From Lachnospiraceae bacterium (GTDB lineage: Bacteria; Bacillota; Clostridia; Lachnospirales; Lachnospiraceae): DNA of 64,000 bases. Made by a program: the position numbers and the translations under genes. This document shows positions 1 through 9,119 of this stretch, in pieces (positions within the stretch are counted from its first letter, which is position 1; the number at the start of each line of letters is the position of its first letter). The DNA lies in NCBI GenBank assembly GCA_017521605.1, contig JAFXCD010000045.1, forward strand, positions 186,001 through 250,000, read 5' to 3'. The notes under the pieces were generated by a model. The model had not been told where the DNA came from, searched no databases, and was given only the letters and a program-made list of their open reading frames with translations.

Positions 1-1
1 G

Positions 2-1282
2 CGTCTTTGGCCCTTGTCCAATGACATACGTTCCAAGCAGTTTATAAAGATCTTTAAGCAGGAGGATGGAACCTATGAGTCCATGGTACAGCGTGTGTAC
101 CGTCAAATCAAGGAGGTAGACCGAGAGGCTACAGTGACCATAGCTACTTCCAAGACTCAGGTTTCCGCCATTCATAACCAGTTAGGGGATCATGTGGGTG
201 TGTCAGTAGAACCTTGTCGTAGAGATACTTTCCCTGCCATAGCATTAGCAACTGCTTATCTGGTAGATGTGATGCAGGTGGATCCGGAGGAATCAGTGGT
301 GGTATGTCCTGTAGATCCTTATGTTGAGAAGGATTATTTTCAGGCTTTGAAGGGACTAAGCGATCAGGCAGATAAGGGGGAGGCTAACCTGGTGCTTATG
401 GGTATTGAGCCTACTTATCCCAGCGAGAAGTATGGATATATTATTCCTGAAAGTGACGAAGCAACCTCTTATGTAAAGACCTTTAAGGAGAAGCCTACCG
501 CTGAAGTGGCAGAAGAATATATCAAGCAGGGTGCTTTGTGGAATGGTGGTGTCTTTGCCTATAAATTGAAATATGTTTTGGAAAAGGCTCATGAGTTAAT
601 TGATTTTACGGATTATGAGGACTTGTATGAGAAATATGAGACTTTGACTAAGATTTCCTTTGACTACGCTGTGGTTGAGAAGGAGGATAAAATCCAGGTG
701 ATGCGATTCGCAGGCCAGTGGAAGGACCTTGGTACCTGGAATACTCTAACGGAAGCTATGGAGGAAAATGTGGTTGGTAAGGGGATCCTGAATGAAAAAT
801 GCAGTGGTGTACATATCATCAATGAGATGGATGTGCCGGTGCTTGCCATGGGACTTACAGATGTGATTATTTCAGCCAGTCCTGAAGGAATCCTGGTGTC
901 AGATAAGGAACAAAGCTCTTATATTAAGCCTTATGTGGATGGTATAGAACAACAGATTATGTTTGCCGAGAAGTCCTGGGGAAGTTACCGTGTCATGGAT
1001 GTGGAAGCAGAAAGTATGACTGTCAAGGTCACTCTGAATCCCGGACACAGTATGAATTATCACAGTCATAAATATCGCGATGAAGTTTGGGTAGTGATAG
1101 CAGGAACGGGCAAAACTATCATAGATGGTATGGTGCAGCATGTAAGTGCAGGAGATGTGTTAACTATGAGTGCCGGCTGTAGACATACCATACAGGCGGA
1201 AACAGAGCTGAAACTCATAGAAGTGCAGCTGGGTAAGGAGATTTCTGCTCAGGATAAGCAGAAGTTTGAATTAGAGTATTGA
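2..1282 (+). CDS. manC: Mannose-1-phosphate guanylyltransferase with C-terminal type II phosphomannose isomerase cupin (5' partial)
   Basis: Makes GDP-mannose from mannose-1-phosphate and GTP; the C-terminal cupin is the type II phosphomannose isomerase module. The frame is open from base 2 and begins with RLWPLS, the end of the nucleotidyltransferase signature GGxGxRLWPLS, so the real start lies before the window and the TTG at 14 is not a start. Further support is KYGYIIP near nt 427, FKEKP near 481 and WNGGVF near 540. The cupin is recognisable by NYHSHKYRDEVWVVI near nt 1055. manA follows 68 bp downstream, and gmd and fcl at 18390-20402 use the GDP-mannose for GDP-fucose. Codon use is less AT-rich than in the glycosyltransferase cassette that follows. 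Confidence 0.93.
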   Translation, partial: RLWPLSNDIRSKQFIKIFKQEDGTYESMVQRVYRQIKEVDREATVTIATSKTQVSAIHNQLGDHVGVSVEPCRRDTFPAIALATAYLVDVMQVDPEESVVVCPVDPYVEKDYFQALKGLSDQADKGEANLVLMGIEPTYPSEKYGYIIPESDEATSYVKTFKEKPTAEVAEEYIKQGALWNGGVFAYKLKYVLEKAHELIDFTDYEDLYEKYETLTKISFDYAVVEKEDKIQVMRFAGQWKDLGTWNTLTEAMEENVVGKGILNEKCSGVHIINEMDVPVLAMGLTDVIISASPEGILVSDKEQSSYIKPYVDGIEQQIMFAEKSWGSYRVMDVEAESMTVKVTLNPGHSMNYHSHKYRDEVWVVIAGTGKTIIDGMVQHVSAGDVLTMSAGCRHTIQAETELKLIEVQLGKEISAQDKQKFELEY

Positions 1283-1350
1283 TTCGGGGCTAAGTAAACG
1301 GCTTAGTAGCCGGATAACGGAAGTTCTGAAAGAATTGGCAGGAGACGTGA

Positions 1351-2331
1351 ATGGACAACAAGCCGTTTTTATTGCAGCCGGTCGGCAAGGATTACTTGTG
1401 GGGAGGTCGCAGACTGAATGATGAGTTTGAAAAGAATATTGACATGTCCCCCTTGGCGGAGACTTGGGAGTGCAGCACTCATCCGGATGGACTTTCCATT
1501 GTAGCCAGTGGCGAATATGCAGGGCGTGATTTGGCAAGTGTTTTGCAGGAACATCCTGAGTATCTGGGTACGCATCCGGAAACAAAGGGCGAGTTACCGA
1601 TATTAATTAAGTTTATCGATGCCAATCAGGACTTGTCCGTACAGGTTCATCCCACGGATGAATATGCCCGTAATAACGAGAATGGGGCATGGGGCAAGAC
1701 GGAAATGTGGTATGTGCTGGACGCAGCCAATGAGGCTAAGCTTATTTATGGTCTAAAGCATGATATGGAGCCTGTGCAGCTTAAAAGAGCATTGGAGTCA
1801 GGGATTGTTGAGAAATATTTGCAGAAGGTGCCTATTTGTAAGGATGATGTATTTTTTGTCCCGGCAGGAACCATACACGCTATCGGTGCAGGAGCTTTAG
1901 TAGCCGAAATCCAACAAAGCAGCAATCTGACCTATCGTTTGTATGATTATGAACGTGTGGACAAGCAGGGAAATAAACGAAAGCTTCATGTAGACAAGGC
2001 ATTGGAGGCTGCGGATTTACATGCTTCATGTACTCCCAGACAGCCCATGCGTGTGCTGAAATACCGCCCAGGTGTAGCTTCTGAGCTTTTATGCCGTTGT
2101 AAGTATTTTGAAGTATATCGTATGCTGGTAAATACGGAACGTCGCCAGCAAGTGTATTTCAGAGCGGATGAGCTTAGTTTTAGAGTTCTTTTATGCATAA
2201 ACGGCTGCGGCACCATGGAATTTGCCGGCGAAAGCTTGCATTTTTACAAAGGGGATTGTATCTTCGTACCTGCGGATTCGGTGGAGATTCGGATCCATGG
2301 ACAGGTACAGTTTTTGGATGTGAGAGGGTAG
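1351..2331 (+). CDS. manA: Mannose-6-phosphate isomerase, class I
   Basis: Interconverts fructose-6-phosphate and mannose-6-phosphate, feeding ManC. The type I PMI zinc-site motifs are visible: QVHPTDEY near residue 97, GKTEMWYVLD near 111, and PAGTIHAIGAG near 171. The length of 326 aa fits the short Firmicutes ManA. A GGAG-type Shine-Dalgarno sits about 8 nt before the ATG. It lies just downstream of manC and is probably cotranscribed. Its stop is followed almost at once by a degenerate araC fragment, so manA is the last gene before the AT-rich cassette. Confidence 0.93.
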   Translation: MDNKPFLLQPVGKDYLWGGRRLNDEFEKNIDMSPLAETWECSTHPDGLSIVASGEYAGRDLASVLQEHPEYLGTHPETKGELPILIKFIDANQDLSVQVHPTDEYARNNENGAWGKTEMWYVLDAANEAKLIYGLKHDMEPVQLKRALESGIVEKYLQKVPICKDDVFFVPAGTIHAIGAGALVAEIQQSSNLTYRLYDYERVDKQGNKRKLHVDKALEAADLHASCTPRQPMRVLKYRPGVASELLCRCKYFEVYRMLVNTERRQQVYFRADELSFRVLLCINGCGTMEFAGESLHFYKGDCIFVPADSVEIRIHGQVQFLDVRG

Positions 2332-2340
2332 GATTCATAT

Positions 2341-2410
2341 AATGTAATTTTGGCGATAAAGTGAATATCAATGTATTCTTTTGAATCCTGTAGGTTACTA
2401 TTGCCTGTAG
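2341..2410 (-). pseudogene. Degenerate fragment of an AraC-family regulator gene
   Basis: On the minus strand this stretch reads about 24 codons including NLQDSKEYIDIHF, matching NLQDLKEYLDIHF in the intact AraC regulator at 17277-18140. At DNA level it aligns without gaps to 17531-17600: 49 of 54 bases match over 2357-2410 and 59 of 70 over the whole stretch. It is not a gene: the frame is stopped upstream and runs into the manA end downstream. Both copies point the same way, so they form an imperfect direct repeat around the polysaccharide cassette. Confidence 0.8.
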
Positions 2411-2484
2411 CCTTTGCCTATCGGTATCAAATGAGGTATAGTAATTTATTATGGATTATTATGAGAAATCGGGAGATTGGATAT

Positions 2485-3681
2485 ATGAAAGTATTGGTAA
2501 TTCATAATTTTCATAGAAAAGGATCGGCAAGCGGAGATGATCAGGTTTATAAAAATGAAACAGCATTGTTAGAAGATAATGGAGTAGATGTTATAAAATA
2601 TACTGTTATTAATGATAGCTTTGATAATTCAAACGTATTTGAAAAGGTGGCTGCAACATTTGGTATGTTATGGTCATTTAAACATTATTATTCTGTAAAA
2701 AAAGTGATTAAAAGAGAACATCCGGATATTGTACATATTCATACATTTTTTCCGTTGTTATCGCCTTCAATTCTTTATGCAGGAAAACGCGCGGGATGTA
2801 AAGTAATTGCAACTTTACACGATACTAGATTTATATGTCCTTGTGCAACATCTTTACGGGAAAGAACGCTTTGTAATGAATGTGGTGATGGTAAATATTT
2901 TAGAATGTTTAAGTATAAATGTTTTAAAGGATCTAGATTCCAGAGTCTTATTGTTGCATTTATATTTAAATATCATCGTATAAGAAAAACATTTTATAGA
3001 CAAATAGATAAATATATTTGCCTAAATGATAATCAGATAAAGCTATTACGTGACATAGGATTTGATGAAAATAAAATAGTAAAAAAATATAATTTTGTTA
3101 AGGATTCAGTTGAAATACTTGAAGAAAAGCAAGTTGAATTACCAAAACTGCCCGAAAGATATGTTGTATATTTCGGAAGATTAGGGGAAGAAAAGGGTAT
3201 ACATGTGCTGATGAGTGCCTGGGAAGATTTGGATGATATACCAATTGTTGTAATGGGGGCGGGACCTTTGGAGGAAGAGTTTAATGCGTGGGCGCAGGAT
3301 AAGAAACAAGTGATTTGTTTGGGACATACAGAGCATTCTAAGTGTATGAAGATTGTTACTAATTCTGAATTTGTTTTTTTTCCGTCTGTATGCTATGAAG
3401 GATGCTCTATGGTTGTAATAGAGGCTGAAAGTCTAAGTAAACCAATAGTAGCAACAGATTTAGGTTTTGCATCAGAAGCAATAATTGATGATTATAATGG
3501 AGTAAAGGTCAAGCTTAATGATGTGGAAGGATTTAAAAATGCAGTTAGAATGCTGTGGTCGGATACTAGTAAATGCAGGCAAATGGGCAAAAATGCAAGA
3601 ATGGATTATGAAAATAAGTATACGTTGGAAAGAAATTTCAAACAGTTAGAAGCGATATACAATAATAAAATAGAACTGTGA
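2485..3681 (+). CDS. GT4-family glycosyltransferase
   Basis: A retaining GT-B glycosyltransferase of family GT4, expected to add a sugar to the lipid-linked repeat unit on the cytoplasmic face. The N-terminal domain begins MKVLVIHNF and contains DIVHIHTFFPLLSPS; the C-terminal half has YFGRLGEEKG and the E-x7-E motif EGCSMVVIE near residues 304-312. I chose the ATG at 2485, preceded by GGGAG, because an earlier ATG at 2371 would translate the araC remnant as a 38-residue leader. A CxxC-type cluster (residues about 118-135: CPC, CNEC) is typical of a GT4 subgroup. It is the first gene of the AT-rich cassette; donor and acceptor sugars cannot be read from sequence. Confidence 0.85.
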   Translation: MKVLVIHNFHRKGSASGDDQVYKNETALLEDNGVDVIKYTVINDSFDNSNVFEKVAATFGMLWSFKHYYSVKKVIKREHPDIVHIHTFFPLLSPSILYAGKRAGCKVIATLHDTRFICPCATSLRERTLCNECGDGKYFRMFKYKCFKGSRFQSLIVAFIFKYHRIRKTFYRQIDKYICLNDNQIKLLRDIGFDENKIVKKYNFVKDSVEILEEKQVELPKLPERYVVYFGRLGEEKGIHVLMSAWEDLDDIPIVVMGAGPLEEEFNAWAQDKKQVICLGHTEHSKCMKIVTNSEFVFFPSVCYEGCSMVVIEAESLSKPIVATDLGFASEAIIDDYNGVKVKLNDVEGFKNAVRMLWSDTSKCRQMGKNARMDYENKYTLERNFKQLEAIYNNKIEL

Positions 3682-3690
3682 GGATAATTT

Positions 3691-5385
3691 ATGAATCAAT
3701 ATAGAAGTAAAAGGAATATAACATTGATATTGGATATGATAGGCATTTCTTTATCATTTATAATTGCCTTAAGTATTCGTTTTACTTTATTGACCAAAAC
3801 TATAGGATTAGACTTAATTGTTTCAACATATGTTAGTTTTTTTGCATATGCGTTACTCATATATGTTTTTATTTTCTTGTTTAAGGATAATCCCCGATTG
3901 GAACGTATGTCTTATAGGGAAATTATCTTTAAGACAGTTGAACAGCAGTTTTTGTTTGTTATTACATATATAGTATTTTTCTTTGTTTTTCATAAGGCTG
4001 ATGTGATTTCACGTTTAGTTATTGGTATATTCTTTATTTGCAATGTTCTTTTGTGCAGTATTGGCCGTATTCTATATCACAATTTTTGTGTTTACAAAAG
4101 CAACAAAGAACGAGAAAAAAGAGCGAATGACGAAAATGTTAAGATTAATAGGCAGGAATTTGAAGGAATTGGACGTAATTCCATTCAGCATGTGTATATA
4201 ATCGGAAGTAAGTCAATCGGCATGTATGGTGGATATGAATCATTTGTAATGAATCTTTTGGCTGAACATAATGATGTAAAAGAGATTAAGTATCATGTGG
4301 CTTGTAAGGCTAATGGTAATGGATATATGAACCTTAGTAAGCTACCGGGGTCATTACGAATCAATGATAGTGAATTTTCGTATTGTGGTGCGCATTGTTT
4401 TATGATAAGTGTCCCGGACAGGCTTGGTTCTATGCAAGCGATTTATTATGATTTGGAAGCTTTAAAATGGTCTTGTGAACATATAGAAAGAAACCATATC
4501 AGAATGCCCATTGTGTATATTTTGGCATCTCGTATCGGTCCTTTTGAGAAGAAGTATGTTGAAAGAATCCACGATGCTGGAGGTATGGTTTTACAGAATC
4601 CGGACGGACGTGAGAATCTGAGACGTAAGTGGTCCTGGATGATACGTAATTATTGGAAATTCTCTGAGCGTTTATCTGTAAAATATGCAGACTTGGTTAT
4701 CTGCGATAGCAAAAATATTGAAGCATACATAAAGGATGAATATGCGTCTTATAAGCCTAAAACAAGTTTTATCGCATATGGTTCTCATATTACGAAAACA
4801 GAATCCGATGATACCGAAATCAAATATCAGAGCTGGTTGGAAGATCACGGTCTAGAGGATGGAGAGTTTTATATTAGTGTGGGGCGATTTGTTCCGGAAA
4901 ATAATTTTGACATTATGATTCGTGAGTTTATGATGAGTCATACTCAAAAGGATTTTGCGATTATTACTACTGAGAATAGTAAGTATGCTGCTCAACTCCA
5001 ACAGAAGCTACAATATAAGCAGGATAGTAGGATTAAGTTCGTAGGTGCTGTATATGATACAGAGCTGATTGCTAAGATCAGAAATAGTGCTTATGGTTAT
5101 TTTCATGGACATGAGGTTGGTGGTACTAACCCCTCTTTGCTGGAAGCCTTAGGAAGTACCAAATTGAACCTGTTATATGATGTTTGCTATAACAGGGAGG
5201 TGGCAGAAGATGCCGCACTTTATTGGACAAAGGATGAAGGCAATCTGGCAAGCTTGATTGACAAGGCGGACAAGTTGGATGAGGCTGAATTAGAAGGATA
5301 TGAAAAGAAGGCTAAAAGTAGGATAACAGCAGAATACTCATGGAAAATGATTGCTGATAAGTACTTGGATATATTCTTGATGTAG
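3691..5385 (+). CDS. Chimeric membrane-anchored DUF1972/GT4 glycosyltransferase
   Basis: The N-terminus has about four hydrophobic helices (roughly residues 8-28, 45-65, 85-105, 108-128) resembling the membrane part of polyprenyl-phosphate sugar-phosphotransferases. The catalytic domain of those priming enzymes is absent. From about residue 165 the protein is a DUF1972-type rhamnosyltransferase-like GT4: MYGGYESFV near 177, NPDGRENLRRKW near 302, and an E-containing GTNPSLLEALG near 476. The 3' half is less AT-rich than the 5' half, which fits a fusion. It lies 9 bp after the preceding GT4 gene. A rhamnosyl or other deoxyhexosyl transferase is likely, but the substrate is not determinable here. 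Confidence 0.78.
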   Translation: MNQYRSKRNITLILDMIGISLSFIIALSIRFTLLTKTIGLDLIVSTYVSFFAYALLIYVFIFLFKDNPRLERMSYREIIFKTVEQQFLFVITYIVFFFVFHKADVISRLVIGIFFICNVLLCSIGRILYHNFCVYKSNKEREKRANDENVKINRQEFEGIGRNSIQHVYIIGSKSIGMYGGYESFVMNLLAEHNDVKEIKYHVACKANGNGYMNLSKLPGSLRINDSEFSYCGAHCFMISVPDRLGSMQAIYYDLEALKWSCEHIERNHIRMPIVYILASRIGPFEKKYVERIHDAGGMVLQNPDGRENLRRKWSWMIRNYWKFSERLSVKYADLVICDSKNIEAYIKDEYASYKPKTSFIAYGSHITKTESDDTEIKYQSWLEDHGLEDGEFYISVGRFVPENNFDIMIREFMMSHTQKDFAIITTENSKYAAQLQQKLQYKQDSRIKFVGAVYDTELIAKIRNSAYGYFHGHEVGGTNPSLLEALGSTKLNLLYDVCYNREVAEDAALYWTKDEGNLASLIDKADKLDEAELEGYEKKAKSRITAEYSWKMIADKYLDIFLM

Positions 5386-5437
5386 TGAACGAATGTAGGT
5401 GAATATATTTGACTTCAAGCGTGATGGAGTGAAATGA

Positions 5438-6379
5438 ATGAATAATGTTGAGATATCAATTATCATACCTGTATATAATGTAAAGATGTATTTAGAGCGT
5501 TGTTTGGATTCCATTATTGGTCAATGTAAGGATAAATGTGTGGAGATTATTCTAATTGATGATGGTTCAAATGATGGTAGTGAAACATTATGTGATTTGT
5601 ATCTTAAGAACTATTCAGAAGTTATTAAGGTTATACATAAAGTAAATGGTGGTCTTTCATCAGCCCGTAATGCCGGTTTAGACATTGCAGATGGCAGATA
5701 TGTTTGTTTTTTGGACTCAGATGATATGATTGCAGATGGGTTTATCGATGATATGCTTAGCTTTATAGAGAAGGAACCGGATTTTATACACTTTTCATTT
5801 TGTTTTGAAAACAATGGCAATTACAAGCTGAAAGGAAACAAGGAAGTATTAGAGGTAAATAAGGATAAGTTTTTAGATGATTTGTTGAAAATTGAATTTG
5901 AGTGCCAGATTTGTATAGGGTGCTATAGAAAGATGCTCTTTGATGAGATTCGCTTTCCTAAAGGACGAAATTACGAGGATATGGCTACGTTATATAAGCT
6001 TGTATTAAAGTCTGCTAATATTTATTATGTAAACTATTCATACTATATATATAATATATCCAATACCAACTCTATCACTAAAATTACATCATTAAAAAAT
6101 ATGAATGATATGTATCTTTCAGTGAATGAAATGTGTGATGGTATTAAGTGTTATTATGAACACAAGAATATTGATTTGACATATCTGGAGTACTTTAAGA
6201 GAAATGAGTATATATATATTTATATAAAATTACTAAAGGTTGAGAATGCAAGTAGATTAAAGAAAGAGATTTAAGAGTATCTATTAAAAAATCGAAATTA
6301 TAATTTGATTAAATTCCGTTATTACAATTTAAAAAAATTAATCTTTTTTTATGTGATGTCAATGTTGAGATTGATATAG
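5438..6379 (+). pseudogene. GT2 glycosyltransferase interrupted by an in-frame TAA
   Basis: A GT-A fold family 2 glycosyltransferase: ISIIIPVYNV at the start, DDGSNDGS near residue 41, a GGLSSARN motif, and the metal-binding DSDD near residue 93. The first 278 codons end in TAA at 6272-6274. The same frame then stays open for 34 codons, rich in Lys, Tyr and Leu, to a TAG at 6377-6379 that overlaps the Shine-Dalgarno of the next gene. With the stop read through, the protein would be 313 aa, usual for this family; without it a 114-bp gap is unexplained. The catalytic domain is complete in the truncated form (5438-6274), so partial function remains possible. Confidence 0.7.
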
Positions 6380-6388
6380 GAGGCTAAT

Positions 6389-7693
6389 ATGATAAATATT
6401 GATGTGCTCATTATATATGAGCATGTATCTAGAGAATTGGAGAGTGCAGTTTTATTAAAAAAGGAACTTGAAAAGCGTGGATTAAGAACTAGAATTGCCC
6501 AATATGGGTGGTCCGAACCTGCTGCTAGGTTTTTATATAATCCTAAAATAATTATCGCACCGTGGTGTTATGATGATATAGATTATGAATTTTTTCGTGA
6601 GTTTGTAGGTGGATATGATGGCGGTAGGTTTAAATTGATTAACATCCATTGCGAACAAATTGGTAATTCAGAGGATAGTGGCTTTATGTTACCAAGTGGT
6701 AAAGCGAAAGAAGTATACCATTTTGTTTGGGGGGAGTATTTTAAAGAAAAACTTCTAGGATGTGGTACAGATATTAATAAAATTTTTATAACAGGAAATA
6801 TTAGGCTTGATTTTTTTAGGGATACATATAAGAAAATATCGGTAGATAAAAAAAATTTGATTGAAAAGTACAATTTAGATAATTGTAAAAAGTGGATATT
6901 AATTATTGGAAGCTTTTCAGGTGATGTGTTACAGGGAAAAGATATCTCTCAATTGCAAGAGAGGGGCATTAATAATATAGATACTTGGAAAAAGATAATG
7001 CTTGATTCATATTATAATATATTAAACTGGATGGAATATATCTGTAATAAAGAAGTTGTATCAAATGATTATGAAATTATATATAGACCACATCCGAGCG
7101 AATGTATTACCGATAATTTAAGGGAAATTGAAAAAAAATTTAGTAATTTTCATATTATTGGAGACTATGCTATACGTGACTGGATGATAAATGTAGATAA
7201 ATTATATGCATGGAATAGCACTTCGGCTGTCGAAGCTATTTATTCAGACAAACCTATAATTTTCTTGCGTCCAATTGAAATTCCTGAGAATTTTAGAAGT
7301 CCATTACTAGAAAAAGTTGTTAAAATTACTAATCCAAAACAGTTTTATGAATCTATTTTTAATGAGGATGATAAAGATGATAATTTCAATAAAGAATTTA
7401 AAGAAGATGTAAATTTCTATTATCATAAAGACGAAACTACTTCTGTATATAAAATGGTTAAATTAATTGTTGAAATATATAATAAAGATGAAAATTATGT
7501 ATATGGAAAGATTTCAATGACAAAAAGAATTTTTCTATTCATAAAATACATTATAAAATGTATTTTAAAAAAAGTTGGTTTGCTAAGGTTTTTTCCGAAT
7601 GTTAAGCGTGTTGCAGATGATGTTATTGGGAGAAAAGAATTAAGAGAATTAATAACAAGAATTAATAGTATTGGTGATGTAAATGAACGTTAA
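6389..7693 (+). CDS. BFO_1060-type surface carbohydrate glycosyltransferase
   Basis: Resembles the surface carbohydrate biosynthesis family named after BFO_1060, a GT-B-like family related to capsule and CDP-glycerol transferases. Visible motifs are WGEYFKEKL and an ITGNxRLDF element in the N-terminal half, YRPHPSE near residue 235, and NSTSAVEA near 276 followed by PIIFLRP. HP and Ser/Thr-Ser motifs also occur in several bacterial sialyltransferase families. As a CMP-nonulosonate is made by neighbouring genes, this is my best candidate for its transferase (inference). An AGGAGGC Shine-Dalgarno precedes the ATG. The last 11 bp overlap the flippase gene. Very AT-rich, suggesting transfer. Confidence 0.7.
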   Translation: MINIDVLIIYEHVSRELESAVLLKKELEKRGLRTRIAQYGWSEPAARFLYNPKIIIAPWCYDDIDYEFFREFVGGYDGGRFKLINIHCEQIGNSEDSGFMLPSGKAKEVYHFVWGEYFKEKLLGCGTDINKIFITGNIRLDFFRDTYKKISVDKKNLIEKYNLDNCKKWILIIGSFSGDVLQGKDISQLQERGINNIDTWKKIMLDSYYNILNWMEYICNKEVVSNDYEIIYRPHPSECITDNLREIEKKFSNFHIIGDYAIRDWMINVDKLYAWNSTSAVEAIYSDKPIIFLRPIEIPENFRSPLLEKVVKITNPKQFYESIFNEDDKDDNFNKEFKEDVNFYYHKDETTSVYKMVKLIVEIYNKDENYVYGKISMTKRIFLFIKYIIKCILKKVGLLRFFPNVKRVADDVIGRKELRELITRINSIGDVNER

Positions 7694-9113
7694 ACATTTT
7701 TTTCAAAATATGATGAAATATTGCATTCCATCGGTTGTGACAGCAATATTAAGTATAGCTGTAATTCCGATTGTATCCAGAGTTTTTCCTACGGATGATT
7801 ATGGAAAGATTAATATGTTCTATACGGTTGGGAATATGGCTTTATATATAGTTATGATGGGATTAGATAGTGCATACATACGTTTTTATTTTGAAGAGTT
7901 TAAAGGTATTAATAGGAAAGATATATTCTCCTTAACATTTTGGTTAAGCTCGGTATTTATTTGTATTACAACTATATTCATATTTATATTCATAAAGGAT
8001 ATAGTTACTATTTATCTTTTTGGTGAAGTAAAAGGTTACTTGTTGTTATTATTGGCTATATATATTTTTTCGTTAATGTTGTTTAGGATGTTGAGTATTG
8101 AAACCCGTATGGAGGAAAAATGCCTACTCTATAATATACAACAGATAGTATTAATTATCATTAATCGAGTTTCATATGTATTAGCAGTGTTTGTTACAAC
8201 TAATTATCAATTTGCAATTATTATTATTACAGTTAGTACCTTGATGTTTGCAGTTATCTTTTTATTTAAACAGAAAAAAATACAGGAATTAAGAATTCCC
8301 AATGTTTCTCGAGAGGCATTGAAGGGTATATTGGCATTTTCCATTCCTTTGATGCCTACGACTGTAATGATATGGCTAAATAATTCGGCAGCAAAAATGG
8401 TTCTTTCAGGATATGGTGATTTTTGTAGTCTGGGAATTGTATCTATGGCAACGGGATTAGCAAATGTGTTTTCCCTGATTCCATCAGCATTTTGTGTGTA
8501 TTGGTCACCATTTATGTATAAGAATTATAAGGATGAGCAAGCGTTCATCAAAAAAGTGCATAATTATATTATGTTAATAAGTATATTAATGGTTTTGGGT
8601 TTCTATAGTTTACAAGATGTTTTATATTTGATAATAGGAAGTGAATATAAAGCTTCACAATCATATTTCATGTTGATAATGTTATCAGCAATTCAATCAT
8701 TAATAAGTGAAACTACCAGCTATGGTATTATTTTGGAAAAGAAAACTAAAGTAAATTTATATATTTCCATAATAGCGTTATTGATTAATGTATTGACTGG
8801 TTATTTACTTTATCCAATAATGAAATCTTTTGGAGTTGTCTTAGGTATTTCGTTATCAGCTTTGTTTCAATTAGTTATTAAGACAATTATAGGACAAAAG
8901 TATTATGTAAGTATAGTAAGTAAATGGCAGACAATATTGGGATACATATTGATAATTATTATAATCACAAGTAACGTGTGGTTTTATGATGAATTTATTG
9001 TAAGAATTATTTTATCTATTACAATATTATGTATTACATTGGTTTTATATAAGAATGATGTAGTAGTTATATTTAAGAAACTAAGTACAATCAAATATAA
9101 AAATAAAGGATAA
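7683..9113 (+). CDS. wzx: Wzx-type oligosaccharide flippase
   Basis: A polytopic protein of 476 aa with about 12-14 hydrophobic segments in the pattern of the polysaccharide transporter branch of the MOP superfamily. It is expected to flip the undecaprenyl-diphosphate-linked repeat unit across the membrane. The N-terminal PSVVTAILSIAVIPIVSRVFPTDDYG is a recognisable family start (amphipathic helix, then FPTDDYGKIN). The ATG lies inside the end of the upstream glycosyltransferase (11-bp overlap), which implies translational coupling. No Wzy polymerase is recognisable beside it. Confidence 0.85.
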   Translation: MNVKHFFQNMMKYCIPSVVTAILSIAVIPIVSRVFPTDDYGKINMFYTVGNMALYIVMMGLDSAYIRFYFEEFKGINRKDIFSLTFWLSSVFICITTIFIFIFIKDIVTIYLFGEVKGYLLLLLAIYIFSLMLFRMLSIETRMEEKCLLYNIQQIVLIIINRVSYVLAVFVTTNYQFAIIIITVSTLMFAVIFLFKQKKIQELRIPNVSREALKGILAFSIPLMPTTVMIWLNNSAAKMVLSGYGDFCSLGIVSMATGLANVFSLIPSAFCVYWSPFMYKNYKDEQAFIKKVHNYIMLISILMVLGFYSLQDVLYLIIGSEYKASQSYFMLIMLSAIQSLISETTSYGIILEKKTKVNLYISIIALLINVLTGYLLYPIMKSFGVVLGISLSALFQLVIKTIIGQKYYVSIVSKWQTILGYILIIIIITSNVWFYDEFIVRIILSITILCITLVLYKNDVVVIFKKLSTIKYKNKG

Positions 9114-9119
9114 TAAAAA

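Noticed and set aside
2371-2484. N-terminal 38-residue extension of the first GT4 gene (ATG at 2371)
   Set aside because: It translates the opposite strand of an araC fragment; the ATG at 2485 has a Shine-Dalgarno and the normal family start.
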